NCBI GenBank assembly: GCA_016932385.1
Contig: JAFGCY010000100.1
Location: 18,595-82,594, forward strand
Length of the DNA stretch: 64,000 nucleotides
Source: a bacterium
GTDB lineage: Bacteria > 4484-113 > JAFGCY01
Direction of reading: 5' to 3'
In this document: one piece after another, positions 34,389 through 42,743 of the stretch
How the letters are laid out: each line of letters begins with the position of its first letter
Numbering within the stretch: position 1 is the first letter of the stretch
Translations under genes and position numbers: made by a program
Notes under the pieces: generated by a model
Database searches by the model: none
What the model was told of the DNA's origin: nothing
What the model saw: the letters and a program-made list of their open reading frames with translations, nothing else

Positions 34389-35927
34389 ATGAAGGTAGCG
34401 TGGCGGCTATTCCTATTCCCGCTCGTGCTGAGCGCACTCTGCAGTATTACTCCGGCCTGGGCCGCGCCTGAGCGCCTCAGTGACGACGTGCCGGATGCCG
34501 TGCCCGACCAGCCGCACAGCTGGAGTTTCGGCTACAGCTATGAAGCGCTGAACCTTGAGGGGCCGCTCAACAACGACAACGTGGCCCATGACTATTTCAA
34601 GCTGCGTTATACTTTCAATCCGAAGACGGCCGTGACCATCCGCTACGGCAACCACCACCTCAACAACGGCCTGGCCCTGTCCAATCCGCTGTTCGACAAT
34701 TGCGACAGCGCCGAATCGTTTTCCTTCGACCTCAATCTGAACCTGCTGAACGTGGCAGCCAAGCAGGAAAACCCCGACGAGAACCAGGCGTTCGAGGCGG
34801 GCAGCGCCTTCGGCGTCGGCGTCAGCGGCAGCCTGTTCCAGATGGACATGGGCGACCTGAACAGCGACGACAGCCTGCTCAGGGCCTACCTGGTCTATAC
34901 CACCGACCTCTCGCCCGAGCTGCGCGCGCATACGATCTTCGCCACCTCGCGGCTGTCCGGCGACAGCGCCTCCGGTTCGATGAACCGCATCGGCGCCGGC
35001 CTGGACTACACGCTGATCGACGGCCGGCACCCGCTGGTGCTGATGGCCAACGGCGTGCTCGACGTCTACAACTTCCGTCAGCCGGATTTCAACACGAGCC
35101 GGATCAGCCGGTTCGACGTGGGCCTGCGCTATCGCGTCGCCGAGGACTGGTACGCCTCGCTGGGTTACACCACGGTCAACGACAGCGAAAACGACGCCAG
35201 CGGCAGCGGCATCTTCGCCAGCGTGCAGTTCGTCGACGAGCCGACGCCCTGCGTGGAGTGCGTACCGCTGGAAATTCCGCCGGAGGAAACCCCCGCGCCC
35301 GCTGAGCAGGCCAACCTGCCGCCCGCCGAGCCGGCCCCGAGCAACGTGATCCTCAGCCAGCCGCTGCTGGCCGATACGGGAGAGGCCGAGGCTGAACCGG
35401 CGCCGGAGCCGGAACCGGAAGCGGAGCCGGAAACGAAGGAACCCGCCACGGTCGAGGATGACGACGCGGCAGCGGAAGAACCCGCGGTAACCGAAGATGA
35501 CGGTAAGGCAACAGAGGAGTCCGCGGCCGCCGAAGACGAAACGACGCTACTGGACGACACCGAAAAGGTGCCGGCCTCCGCGCCCGGGGACGAGGAGCCC
35601 CTGGGGCCGTCGGGCGTGTTAGTCCCCGACCTGCCCGAGGACGAAGCCGCGCGCCAGGCCAGCGACAACGAGCCCGCGCAGCAGATCGCCACGCAGGTCC
35701 CGTCCAACCGGCCGCACCATACGCGACCCGAGGATATCATGCTCAGGACGCCGACCGATCCGAACGCCGCCAGCATCGAAGCGCTGATCGACCAGCTGCT
35801 GGTGGAAGATCCGGCGGAAGTGACGCCGGCAGCGGACGAGGCCGCCGAACCGGCGGAATCCGCCGAGGACACTCCGGCGGCCGGCAGCGGCGAGTCGTCA
35901 AACACTTCGGCGGGGACCGATGGCTAG
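34389..35927 (+). CDS. Outer-membrane beta-barrel protein with long acidic tail, paired with a multiheme cytochrome
   Basis: ATG 34389 follows GAGGAAGGTGG. 512 residues. A signal peptide ends near AWAAPE. Residues ~45-285 alternate in short amphipathic strands (WSFGYSYEAL, YFKLRYTFNPKTAVTIRYG, RFDVGLRYRVAEDWYASLGY), about 10-12 strands, so a small outer-membrane barrel is likely. CVECVP follows the barrel. Residues ~300-512 are low complexity, rich in Glu, Ala, Pro and Asp (EPEPEAEPE-type). The next gene overlaps by 8 bp and encodes a cytochrome with eight heme sites, so the two are translated together. This could be a porin-cytochrome arrangement, though the barrel looks small for that. Confidence 0.75.
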   Translation: MKVAWRLFLFPLVLSALCSITPAWAAPERLSDDVPDAVPDQPHSWSFGYSYEALNLEGPLNNDNVAHDYFKLRYTFNPKTAVTIRYGNHHLNNGLALSNPLFDNCDSAESFSFDLNLNLLNVAAKQENPDENQAFEAGSAFGVGVSGSLFQMDMGDLNSDDSLLRAYLVYTTDLSPELRAHTIFATSRLSGDSASGSMNRIGAGLDYTLIDGRHPLVLMANGVLDVYNFRQPDFNTSRISRFDVGLRYRVAEDWYASLGYTTVNDSENDASGSGIFASVQFVDEPTPCVECVPLEIPPEETPAPAEQANLPPAEPAPSNVILSQPLLADTGEAEAEPAPEPEPEAEPETKEPATVEDDDAAAEEPAVTEDDGKATEESAAAEDETTLLDDTEKVPASAPGDEEPLGPSGVLVPDLPEDEAARQASDNEPAQQIATQVPSNRPHHTRPEDIMLRTPTDPNAASIEALIDQLLVEDPAEVTPAADEAAEPAESAEDTPAAGSGESSNTSAGTDG

Positions 35928-36816
35928 CCAGCGACGCGGCAGCCTGGCCGTGGGCCTGGGGCTGGCCGTTCTCGTGATCTGGCTGGCCGGAGCCGCGACC
36001 TGGGCGGCGCCGGACGCGATCGGCACGATTCCCCAGTCGTCTGCCGCACCGGAACCCACCGCCAGCGCCGCCGACTGGACCGACTGCCGGGCCTGCCACC
36101 CGCAGGCCGGCGCGGACCTGCCCCAGCTGGACGCTTTCCGCCCGGAATCGCTGGGCGCGGGAATCCGCTCCTGCCGGGATTGCCATCAGCCGGGCGAGTT
36201 GTTCGGACTGGTCTCCGACTGGACGCATCCCGTGCGCCCGCCCGCGCAGCACCTGGACTGCACGTTCTGCCACGAGGCCGTCGCGCACGACGCGGCCGAT
36301 CCGGCACCGCTGCCGCTGGGCGACTACGACGCGGCGGCCTGCTACGAGTGCCACCGCGAGATCGGTTTCAACCTCGGCCAGATGTACTCGCACGGGCGCT
36401 ATCTCAACGTCCACTGCCGCGATTGCCATCCGCCGCACGAGCCACTCCAGGCCGCCCTGCCCCCGCAGCTGGTACCCGGCGAACTGCGCAACTCCTGGCT
36501 GAGCAGCCACGACTGGCGGCGCAGCAACTCGGCCTGCCTGGACTGCCACACCTCGATCAGCATCACGATGTCCCTGACCGAGGGTTTCGTGACGCTCAAC
36601 GCGCTGAACTACCATCAGGTGCACGTCATCGGCGGCAACGTGCTCTGCGTGGAATGCCACGACCCGCACGGCTCATACCGCCGGGCCATGCTGCGCGACC
36701 GGCTGATCACCGGCGAGTATTTCTTCTACACCGACTTGATCGACGGCGCATCCTGCAGCGTCGTCTGCCACGGCATCAACCACGCGGACTGGCCGTACAT
36801 CAACCGCGTTTACTGA
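35920..36816 (+). CDS. Periplasmic multiheme c-type cytochrome (seven CXXCH plus one CX3CH)
   Basis: 298 residues. The start overlaps the barrel gene by 8 bp. An N-terminal hydrophobic segment (GLGLAVLVIWLAGAATWAAP) directs export. Heme motifs in order: CRACH, CRDCH, CTFCH, CYECH, CRDCH, CLDCH, CVECH and finally CSVVCH, which has one extra residue between the cysteines. The stretch NVLCVECHDPHGSY resembles doubled-CXXCH proteins. Many additional His residues could serve as distal ligands. The protein should carry electrons in the periplasm. No quinol oxidase or reductase subunit is adjacent, so donor and acceptor are unknown. Confidence 0.9.
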   Translation: MASQRRGSLAVGLGLAVLVIWLAGAATWAAPDAIGTIPQSSAAPEPTASAADWTDCRACHPQAGADLPQLDAFRPESLGAGIRSCRDCHQPGELFGLVSDWTHPVRPPAQHLDCTFCHEAVAHDAADPAPLPLGDYDAAACYECHREIGFNLGQMYSHGRYLNVHCRDCHPPHEPLQAALPPQLVPGELRNSWLSSHDWRRSNSACLDCHTSISITMSLTEGFVTLNALNYHQVHVIGGNVLCVECHDPHGSYRRAMLRDRLITGEYFFYTDLIDGASCSVVCHGINHADWPYINRVY

Positions 36817-36836
36817 CCGGCCGGCCGGCCGTCAGT
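36812..36836. terminator. GC-rich hairpin spanning both stop codons of convergent genes
   Basis: The near-perfect inverted repeat ACTGAC(C)GGCC ... GGCCGTCAGT contains the TGA of the cytochrome gene (36814-36816) and the TGA of the protease gene on the other strand (36832-36834). There is no T tract, so intrinsic termination would be weak, but it is well placed as a shared bidirectional 3' end. Confidence 0.5.
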
Positions 36837-38214
36837 GGAAGATCACCGGATAACGCACGCGGCGGATGCCGGCGGTCACCTCGTTGGTATTCAGCGGCCG
36901 CTTATCGACTTCGTAATGCACCGGCTCGCCCTCGCCGATCCGCAGCTCGCCGTTGGGCAGCAGCAGCCAGGAGACCAGGTTCAGCCCTTCGATGTCGATC
37001 AGGGTCACCTCGGCCGCGCGCAGGTCCAGCCGGGCGGCCCGCATCCCCGTGCTCTTGTAGTTGGCACCGCGGTTCTCGTAGCGGATCGAATGCTGGCCGG
37101 GCGTCAGGGCCATCGCCAGAATGTAACGCGTGATGATCCGCTCCTCGGTATCGCGGTTGCGGTAGATCTTCTTGGTAAACAGCGAGTCCGCGTCGAAAAA
37201 GACATAGCGATCCACTTCATCGACGATGTCCCAGGAGTTCAGATAAGCCGGCCAGAACACGATCCGCGCCGCGGAGATCTCATTGATGGACAGGCCGTCG
37301 ATCACCAGGTTCTTGGTGGCGAACCAGTTCTGATCGATATTGTCATTGATCTCCGTGGTGAATTGGAAGTCCGGCAATTCCGTGTGGTACATCGGGCCGA
37401 ACCAGGCGAGATAGCATTCCGGCATCGGCGCCTGGTAGTCGACGCGCTGGGGCTCCGGACCGAAAAACTTGTCGAAATACTCGGCGTCGCAGGTTGAATC
37501 CGTGCGCAGGTTCGACCAGGCCACGTCATACGTGCTGATCAGCAACGGCTTGAAGTAGCCCGACATCAGGGCATAGCCCGTCCGCCCTTGATCGGTTTCC
37601 GGCCCGCCGCCCAGCAGGATGCCGACCACGTCGAAGTTCTCGTCGCAGACCAATCCGCCGGCACTGCCGCCGTCGAAGGGCCCGGCCAGCTCGATCATCA
37701 TCAACTCGCTGGCGAAATCCTCCAAGAGAAAACACGACTGGAACTGCCGCGGATAGCCGACGTTGACCACCTTGGTCGGATAGATCACGTTCTCGTTGTA
37801 GATGGAATGGTGCAAGACATAGACGTTGTCGCCGGCGGCAAGGGCCCGTGAATCGGCCAGGTGGGCGCTGACCAGCTCCGCGCCGGCCACCCCCTCGAGC
37901 ACCAGCACGGCCACATCGGCGCGCGGATCGATGCGGCGGATGCGGCTGACTTCGAATACACCGTAGTCGGCGTGGAAAACCGAAATCGCCACGGCGTCGC
38001 TGATGGCATGGTAACTGGTCAGAACCTGGCCGTTGGGGCTGAACAGGTACCCCGAACAGCGCCGGGTCGATCCGAACTCCGTCGTCACGTTGACCTGGAC
38101 CACACTGGCCAGGGCCCGGGCCCGGCCGGCGCGCGGGCCGGCCCAAACTGGGTTCGCGAACAATAAAACGAGGCCAGCCGCCACGATGATCGTCAGCAAA
38201 ACGGAATAGCGCAT
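36832..38214 (-). CDS. Secreted trypsin-like serine protease (S1 fold)
   Basis: 460 residues; ATG 38214 follows GGGAGAAG. A signal peptide ends at VWAGP. The catalytic triad can be placed: His69 in GQVLTSYHAIS, Asp100 in DPRADVAVLVLE and Ser184 in FDGGSAGGLVCD (GGSAG instead of GNSGG). This resembles HtrA-type or glutamyl-endopeptidase-like domains. No PDZ domain follows; residues ~240-460 are a separate region of unknown type, beta-rich, with two possible jelly-roll-like segments (SIRYENRGANYKSTGMR). It probably works in the periplasm or outside the cell. It is convergent with the cytochrome gene. Confidence 0.8.
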   Translation of the reverse strand: MRYSVLLTIIVAAGLVLLFANPVWAGPRAGRARALASVVQVNVTTEFGSTRRCSGYLFSPNGQVLTSYHAISDAVAISVFHADYGVFEVSRIRRIDPRADVAVLVLEGVAGAELVSAHLADSRALAAGDNVYVLHHSIYNENVIYPTKVVNVGYPRQFQSCFLLEDFASELMMIELAGPFDGGSAGGLVCDENFDVVGILLGGGPETDQGRTGYALMSGYFKPLLISTYDVAWSNLRTDSTCDAEYFDKFFGPEPQRVDYQAPMPECYLAWFGPMYHTELPDFQFTTEINDNIDQNWFATKNLVIDGLSINEISAARIVFWPAYLNSWDIVDEVDRYVFFDADSLFTKKIYRNRDTEERIITRYILAMALTPGQHSIRYENRGANYKSTGMRAARLDLRAAEVTLIDIEGLNLVSWLLLPNGELRIGEGEPVHYEVDKRPLNTNEVTAGIRRVRYPVIFH

Positions 38215-38604
38215 TGAACTTCTCCCGAACTTTTATCAGCGACCCTTAACCCAATCATTAAGACATCTATTCTATCAACGATGTTGCAGCAACTTCTATG
38301 GCTAAACGGCTTTTTCTCAGATATTGAGTCAAATGCGCCTTCCGGCCTTTAGCCGGCAACGTGTGCATAACATTTGTTAACAACGGTTGATTGCGTGAAA
38401 CAGCGAATCCAGCATCATGCGTTTATTAATTGCGTTTCACAAGGCGGTTCGGTAAATTTAGCTTATTAGTACAATGGTCCATTCACCGCTGTGAACACTT
38501 ATCAACGCTTGCATATTTTACCTTGTTGATTTACAATATACTCTTACGCGAGTGATTATCAGCGGAGCGTTTATTGCGCTCAATTTCATCTGAAGGACAG
38601 GGGC
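38215..38604. other. 390-bp AT-rich divergent intergenic region with promoter and DnaA-like motifs
   Basis: No gene is visible. The region separates divergent genes and is markedly AT-richer than its surroundings. It contains a CCGGC/GCCGG mini-hairpin (~38342), TGTGCATAA (38362-38370, complement of a TTATNCACA box), TTATCAACG (38499-38507) and a TTGTTAACAA palindrome near 38374. The plus-strand promoter is listed separately. Start signals for the minus gene at 38214 are not clear. Confidence 0.5.
38509..38537 (+). promoter_or_regulatory. Sigma-70-type promoter of the DUF885 gene
   Basis: TTGCAT (38509-38514) and TACAAT (38532-38537) are separated by exactly 17 bp, giving a ~60-nt leader before the ATG at 38605. 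Confidence 0.6.
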
Positions 38605-40308
38605 ATGGCACAGCGGACCGGGGCCAAGTCGACCAAAAAGCCGCCGAAGGATGCCACACCGGCGGCCCAGAAGGAATTTGATCGATTAAGTGCGCGCTAC
38701 TTCGACTGGATAATGCGCCAGTATCCAGGCACCGCCACTTATATGGGAATTCACGATTACGACGATCGTCTGACCAACTACGCGCCCAAGGCACTGGAAT
38801 CCCGTAAAGAGAAAGTCAAGGAGTTCTACAACAGCTTCAAGAACATCCCCTCGCGGGGGCTGGACCTCAACAGCAAGCTCGAGCGGCAGTTGATCATCGA
38901 CAAGCTGGCCGTGGAGATCGCCTTCGAGAAGAAATGGGCCGCGGAAGAGCGTGACCCGGGCCTGTTTCTGGATGACGGAGTCTATTCATGTTACGCGATC
39001 ACCGTGCGCGACTGCGGTGACGCCGAGGAAGCGGCGCAGAAAATGACCGAGCGCCTGCTGGGCATCCCGCGGATGCTCACCCAGGGCAAGAAACTGGTCA
39101 ATCGGCCGACAAAAATCAACTGCGACATTGCCATGCTGAGCGGCCAGGGCGCCATCAGCTTTTTCAAGGACACCGTCGCCAAGTTCGCCAAGCGCGTCAA
39201 GGCGGCCAAGACACGCCAGGCCATGCGCGATGCCGCACAGATCGCGGAAAACGCGGTTCAGGACTATCTGGACTGGATCACCGCCGAGATGATCCCGATC
39301 GCCACCGACGAGTTCGCGATCGGCCGCGAGATGTTCGATATGATGCTCAAGAAGAGCCATCAGCTCGACATCGACGCCCAGGACCTGCTCAAACTCGGCA
39401 AACGGGCCTACAAGGAAACGCTCAAGCAGCTGACGACCACTGCGGCGCGGCTGTCCAAGCGCTACAGCTGGGAGCAGCAGGTCGAGATCCTCAAGCGCGA
39501 CCATCCGACCAACAGCGAGCTGGTCCAGTATTACGCGGACGAGATGAAACGGGCCAAGCGCTTCGTGATCGAGCGCCGCCTGGTCGATATCCCCGAGGGC
39601 GAGAAGATCGACGTGGTGCCCACGCCGGAATTCGCCCGTCCAATCATCCCCTACGCCGCTTATATCTCCCCGGCCCCCTACGAGCGCGAACAGCGCGGGA
39701 TTTTCTGGGTCACGCCGGTCGACCGCGACAAGTCGCCGGTGGAGATGGAGGAGCAACTGCGCGGCCACAGCGTGCACGGCATCGTGATCACCGCCCTGCA
39801 CGAGGCTTACCCCGGCCATCACCTGCAGCTGACCGTCGGCAACCTGCTGAAAAAGCGCCCCCTGCGGATGCTCCTGGGCACCAGCGTGTTCAACGAGGGC
39901 TGGGCGCTGTATTGCGAACAGCTGATGTGGGAGCAGGGCTTCTATGACGACCTGCGTGCCCGCCTGCTGCAACTCAAGGACCAGCTCTGGCGGGTTTGCC
40001 GGGTGATTCTCGACGTGAACCTGCACGTGGGCGGCTGGTCGTTCGAGCAGGGCGTGGCCTTCCTCGTCGAGAAAGCGATGCTGGAACGCCCGAACGCCGA
40101 GGCCGAAGTCCGGCGCTATTGCCAGACGCCGACCCAGCCCATGAGCTACCTGGTGGGCAAGGAACAGGTCCTGGAAGTGCTCAGCGATTACAAGGCCAAA
40201 CGCGGGCCGGCCTTCAACCTGCGGCAGTTCCACAACGAGCTAATCAGCCACGGCAGCCTGCCCGTCAAGCAGCTGCGCCTGCTGATGAACCTGCCGAAGA
40301 CGAAATAA
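38605..40308 (+). CDS. DUF885-family zinc metallopeptidase-like protein
   Basis: 567 residues; GAAGGACAGG precedes the ATG. The conserved family text ALHEAYPGHHLQL (His399, Glu400, His405/His406) gives an HExxxGHH metal site, and FNEGWALYCEQLMWE supplies Glu431, both diagnostic of DUF885. The N-terminal half is helical, with FDWIMRQYPGTATYMGIHDYD typical of the family start. No signal peptide is visible, unlike many DUF885 members that are secreted, so this copy is likely cytoplasmic. The substrate is unknown, presumably peptides. Transcribed alone. Confidence 0.87.
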   Translation: MAQRTGAKSTKKPPKDATPAAQKEFDRLSARYFDWIMRQYPGTATYMGIHDYDDRLTNYAPKALESRKEKVKEFYNSFKNIPSRGLDLNSKLERQLIIDKLAVEIAFEKKWAAEERDPGLFLDDGVYSCYAITVRDCGDAEEAAQKMTERLLGIPRMLTQGKKLVNRPTKINCDIAMLSGQGAISFFKDTVAKFAKRVKAAKTRQAMRDAAQIAENAVQDYLDWITAEMIPIATDEFAIGREMFDMMLKKSHQLDIDAQDLLKLGKRAYKETLKQLTTTAARLSKRYSWEQQVEILKRDHPTNSELVQYYADEMKRAKRFVIERRLVDIPEGEKIDVVPTPEFARPIIPYAAYISPAPYEREQRGIFWVTPVDRDKSPVEMEEQLRGHSVHGIVITALHEAYPGHHLQLTVGNLLKKRPLRMLLGTSVFNEGWALYCEQLMWEQGFYDDLRARLLQLKDQLWRVCRVILDVNLHVGGWSFEQGVAFLVEKAMLERPNAEAEVRRYCQTPTQPMSYLVGKEQVLEVLSDYKAKRGPAFNLRQFHNELISHGSLPVKQLRLLMNLPKTK

Positions 40309-40424
40309 CTGCCCGCCGCATCCCGGTGCAGCCATTAACCATGCGCTTACCGCGCCTAGTCCGGCTCAGAAATACTCAAAAAAATATTATTTAATTTCAG
40401 TTTCACACTAGCCCCAACGCGTGT

Positions 40425-40430
40425 TAGACT
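40425..40430 (+). promoter_or_regulatory. -10-like TAGACT of a predicted leaderless transcript
   Basis: TAGACT ends 7 nt before the ATG at 40438 and no Shine-Dalgarno is present. The upstream 60 bp are AT-rich. Confidence 0.45.
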
Positions 40431-40437
40431 AAGTATT

Positions 40438-42666
40438 ATGGGGAAGATCACCAGACTGATTGCACTGTGCGTCTTCGTCTGCGCGATGTTCGGTTGCGCC
40501 GGCCAGTCGGCCAATGTCGAAGACATAACAACGTTACCGGATACGCTGAACGCGGCGCGGAACGACGGCGGCGGCGGCGGCCTGCTGGACCTGCCGGCTC
40601 CGCTGGATCTGAAGACGCCCGCGTACCTCGAATCGGACCTCTACATCTACGGCGACGAGTACATCACCGACTACCCGTACAACCTCGTTAACGAGTCCGA
40701 GCAGCGGCTGGTTTTCGATCCGCGCTGGAGCACGGACAGCCCGCAGCTGAGCGACATGTCCTATGCCATGTACGAGTACGCGCTGGGTAATTACGACCGC
40801 GAGCAGGAGATCCACTTCTTCTGGAATACGACGGCTAATTACGAGGACGCCTGGCTGGGCTTTGCCAACTGGTCCACCAATTCCTGGGACTGGATGCCTC
40901 TGCCGACCGACGACATGTATGACGGGGACTTCTCGAACTATGTCTATTATCCGGGCGGGCGCGTCATCGTCGCGCTGGTGTTCGTGGGTGCCTCGGACTG
41001 GGATCTCAGCTACATGCGGTTCGGCAACCTGGTGGAAACGCTGGCGGCGCCAACCGACGTGCAGGCCAGCGACGGGATGTCTTACGAATACGTGCAAATC
41101 ACCTGGAGCCGGGTCATGGGAGCCACCGGCTATCAGATCTACCGTGACAATCAGACTTACCTGATCGAAACGGTCGGGGATGTCACGTACTATGACGATA
41201 CGGATGTCGAGGAACTGACCGATTACACCTACTGGGTGAAGGCGATCAACAATATCGCGCAGAGCGGACTGAGCCTGAGCGACACCGGCTGGGCGCTGGA
41301 AGCCCCGCCCGATCCGCCGGCGAATCTCCAGGCTAGTGACGGCCTGTTCTATGGCGCTATCATGATCACCTGGGATGCCGTGCCCGACGCGGATACTTAC
41401 ACGCTTTATCAGGACAATAAAGCCAAGGAGCTGGTAACCGGCCTGACCGGCTGCTCGTTCCTGGATACTTCGGCCGTCGGATCATCCGGCAACACCGTCA
41501 CCTATTGGGTGAGAGCGATCAGTGGGCTGGGCCCGAGCGATTACAGCGAGAGCGACACGGGCTACGCCGCGGAAGACACGGGCTTGCCGCCCGACCCGCC
41601 AACCAACCTCTCGGCCACGGACAGCGAATACTACGACAAGGTCGTTCTGACCTGGGACACGGTCCCGTTCGCCACTGAGTATTGGATCTACCGGGACAAC
41701 ACCGGCCTGCCCATCGCGCAGACCGGTGAGATCACGGATACGTACGAGGACACGACGGTCACGGATGCCAATGTCCACACCTACTGGGTAAAAGGCCGCA
41801 ACCACAACGGCCCCAGCGAGCTTTCCAACAGCGACGAGGGCAGCAGAAAGGCCCTGACGCCGCCGTCCAACTTCCAGGCCACGGACCTGGAATACAACGA
41901 CAAGACGGTGCTGACCTGGACCAAGTCGCCGGATGCCACCGGCTACAAGATCTACCTGGACCTGCAGGCAAACCTGCGCGCCACCGTCGGGGACGTGGAC
42001 AGCTGGGATGATACGACTATCGATACCGCCTTGCATAACTACTACATCGAAGCCACGCTGGACACGCTGACCAGCGAGAAAATCGGACCCGAACCGGGCC
42101 AGCGCGCCCCCAATATTCCGGATCCGCCGGCCGACGTCTCGGCTACCGACGGCACATACAACGACCGCATCCGCCTGACCTGGACTCCTTCCGCCGGCGC
42201 CACGGGCTATGACATCTACCGCGACATCACCGGCATTGTGTATGAATCCGTCAACAACGTCGATACCTGGGACGACGAGTTCGTGCCCGACCACGGTTCA
42301 GAGAACACGCACGAGTACTGGATCAAGGCCAAGAACGACGACGGCATCAGCGGCCTGAGTGCCAGCGATACTGGCTGGCGCGAGGCGAATCCGCCGGACG
42401 CCCCGACCGACGTGGCCGCCTCCGACGGCGATTTCAATGACCGCATCCGCCTGACCTGGACTCCTTCCGCCGGTGCCACGGGATACGAGATCTATCGCGA
42501 CGATACCGGCGCCGGCGTATATAAAACCGTGGGCGACGTCGCGACCTGGGACGACCTGTTCTTCGTGCCGGATTACACGGTGCACACGTACTGGCTCAAG
42601 GCGGTCAACGACGACGGCTCGAGCCCCACCTTCAGCGCATCCGACACCGGATACGCCGAGGAATAA
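40438..42666 (+). CDS. Lipoprotein with shared N-terminal domain and six Fn3-like repeats
   Basis: 742 residues. The signal peptide ends with lipobox MFGC (Cys20). Residues ~65-200 carry the module shared with three other lipoproteins (AWLGFANWSTNSWDW ... VIVALVFVGASDWDLSYMRFG). From ~203 on there are six fibronectin-type-III repeats of ~90 residues, each starting PPxxPxxxxATDxxY and containing xVxLTWxxxxxATGYxIYRD; repeat four lacks part of the end. Repeats five and six share a 35-nt identical block, so they arose by recent duplication. Likely a cell-surface or periplasmic carbohydrate-associated protein; no catalytic module is seen. Confidence 0.82.
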   Translation: MGKITRLIALCVFVCAMFGCAGQSANVEDITTLPDTLNAARNDGGGGGLLDLPAPLDLKTPAYLESDLYIYGDEYITDYPYNLVNESEQRLVFDPRWSTDSPQLSDMSYAMYEYALGNYDREQEIHFFWNTTANYEDAWLGFANWSTNSWDWMPLPTDDMYDGDFSNYVYYPGGRVIVALVFVGASDWDLSYMRFGNLVETLAAPTDVQASDGMSYEYVQITWSRVMGATGYQIYRDNQTYLIETVGDVTYYDDTDVEELTDYTYWVKAINNIAQSGLSLSDTGWALEAPPDPPANLQASDGLFYGAIMITWDAVPDADTYTLYQDNKAKELVTGLTGCSFLDTSAVGSSGNTVTYWVRAISGLGPSDYSESDTGYAAEDTGLPPDPPTNLSATDSEYYDKVVLTWDTVPFATEYWIYRDNTGLPIAQTGEITDTYEDTTVTDANVHTYWVKGRNHNGPSELSNSDEGSRKALTPPSNFQATDLEYNDKTVLTWTKSPDATGYKIYLDLQANLRATVGDVDSWDDTTIDTALHNYYIEATLDTLTSEKIGPEPGQRAPNIPDPPADVSATDGTYNDRIRLTWTPSAGATGYDIYRDITGIVYESVNNVDTWDDEFVPDHGSENTHEYWIKAKNDDGISGLSASDTGWREANPPDAPTDVAASDGDFNDRIRLTWTPSAGATGYEIYRDDTGAGVYKTVGDVATWDDLFFVPDYTVHTYWLKAVNDDGSSPTFSASDTGYAEE
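42163..42473. repeat. Direct duplication within Fn3 repeats (35-nt identical blocks)
   Basis: Bases 42163-42197 and 42439-42473 are identical and lie 276 bp (92 codons) apart, the length of one Fn3 repeat. The surrounding repeats have diverged much more, so these two copies are a recent expansion or gene conversion. Confidence 0.8.
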
Positions 42667-42743
42667 CGGGGCAACCAGCCGGCGGACGCGCTGACGCGGA
42701 TCCGGCGTGCCGGACGTTGCGCGACTGCTGCCGGCGCCGAGCC

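Noticed and set aside
36832..38214. HtrA/DegP assignment for the serine protease
   Set aside because: The triad fits the fold, but there is no PDZ domain and the second half is of another type, so only the generic S1-fold call is made.
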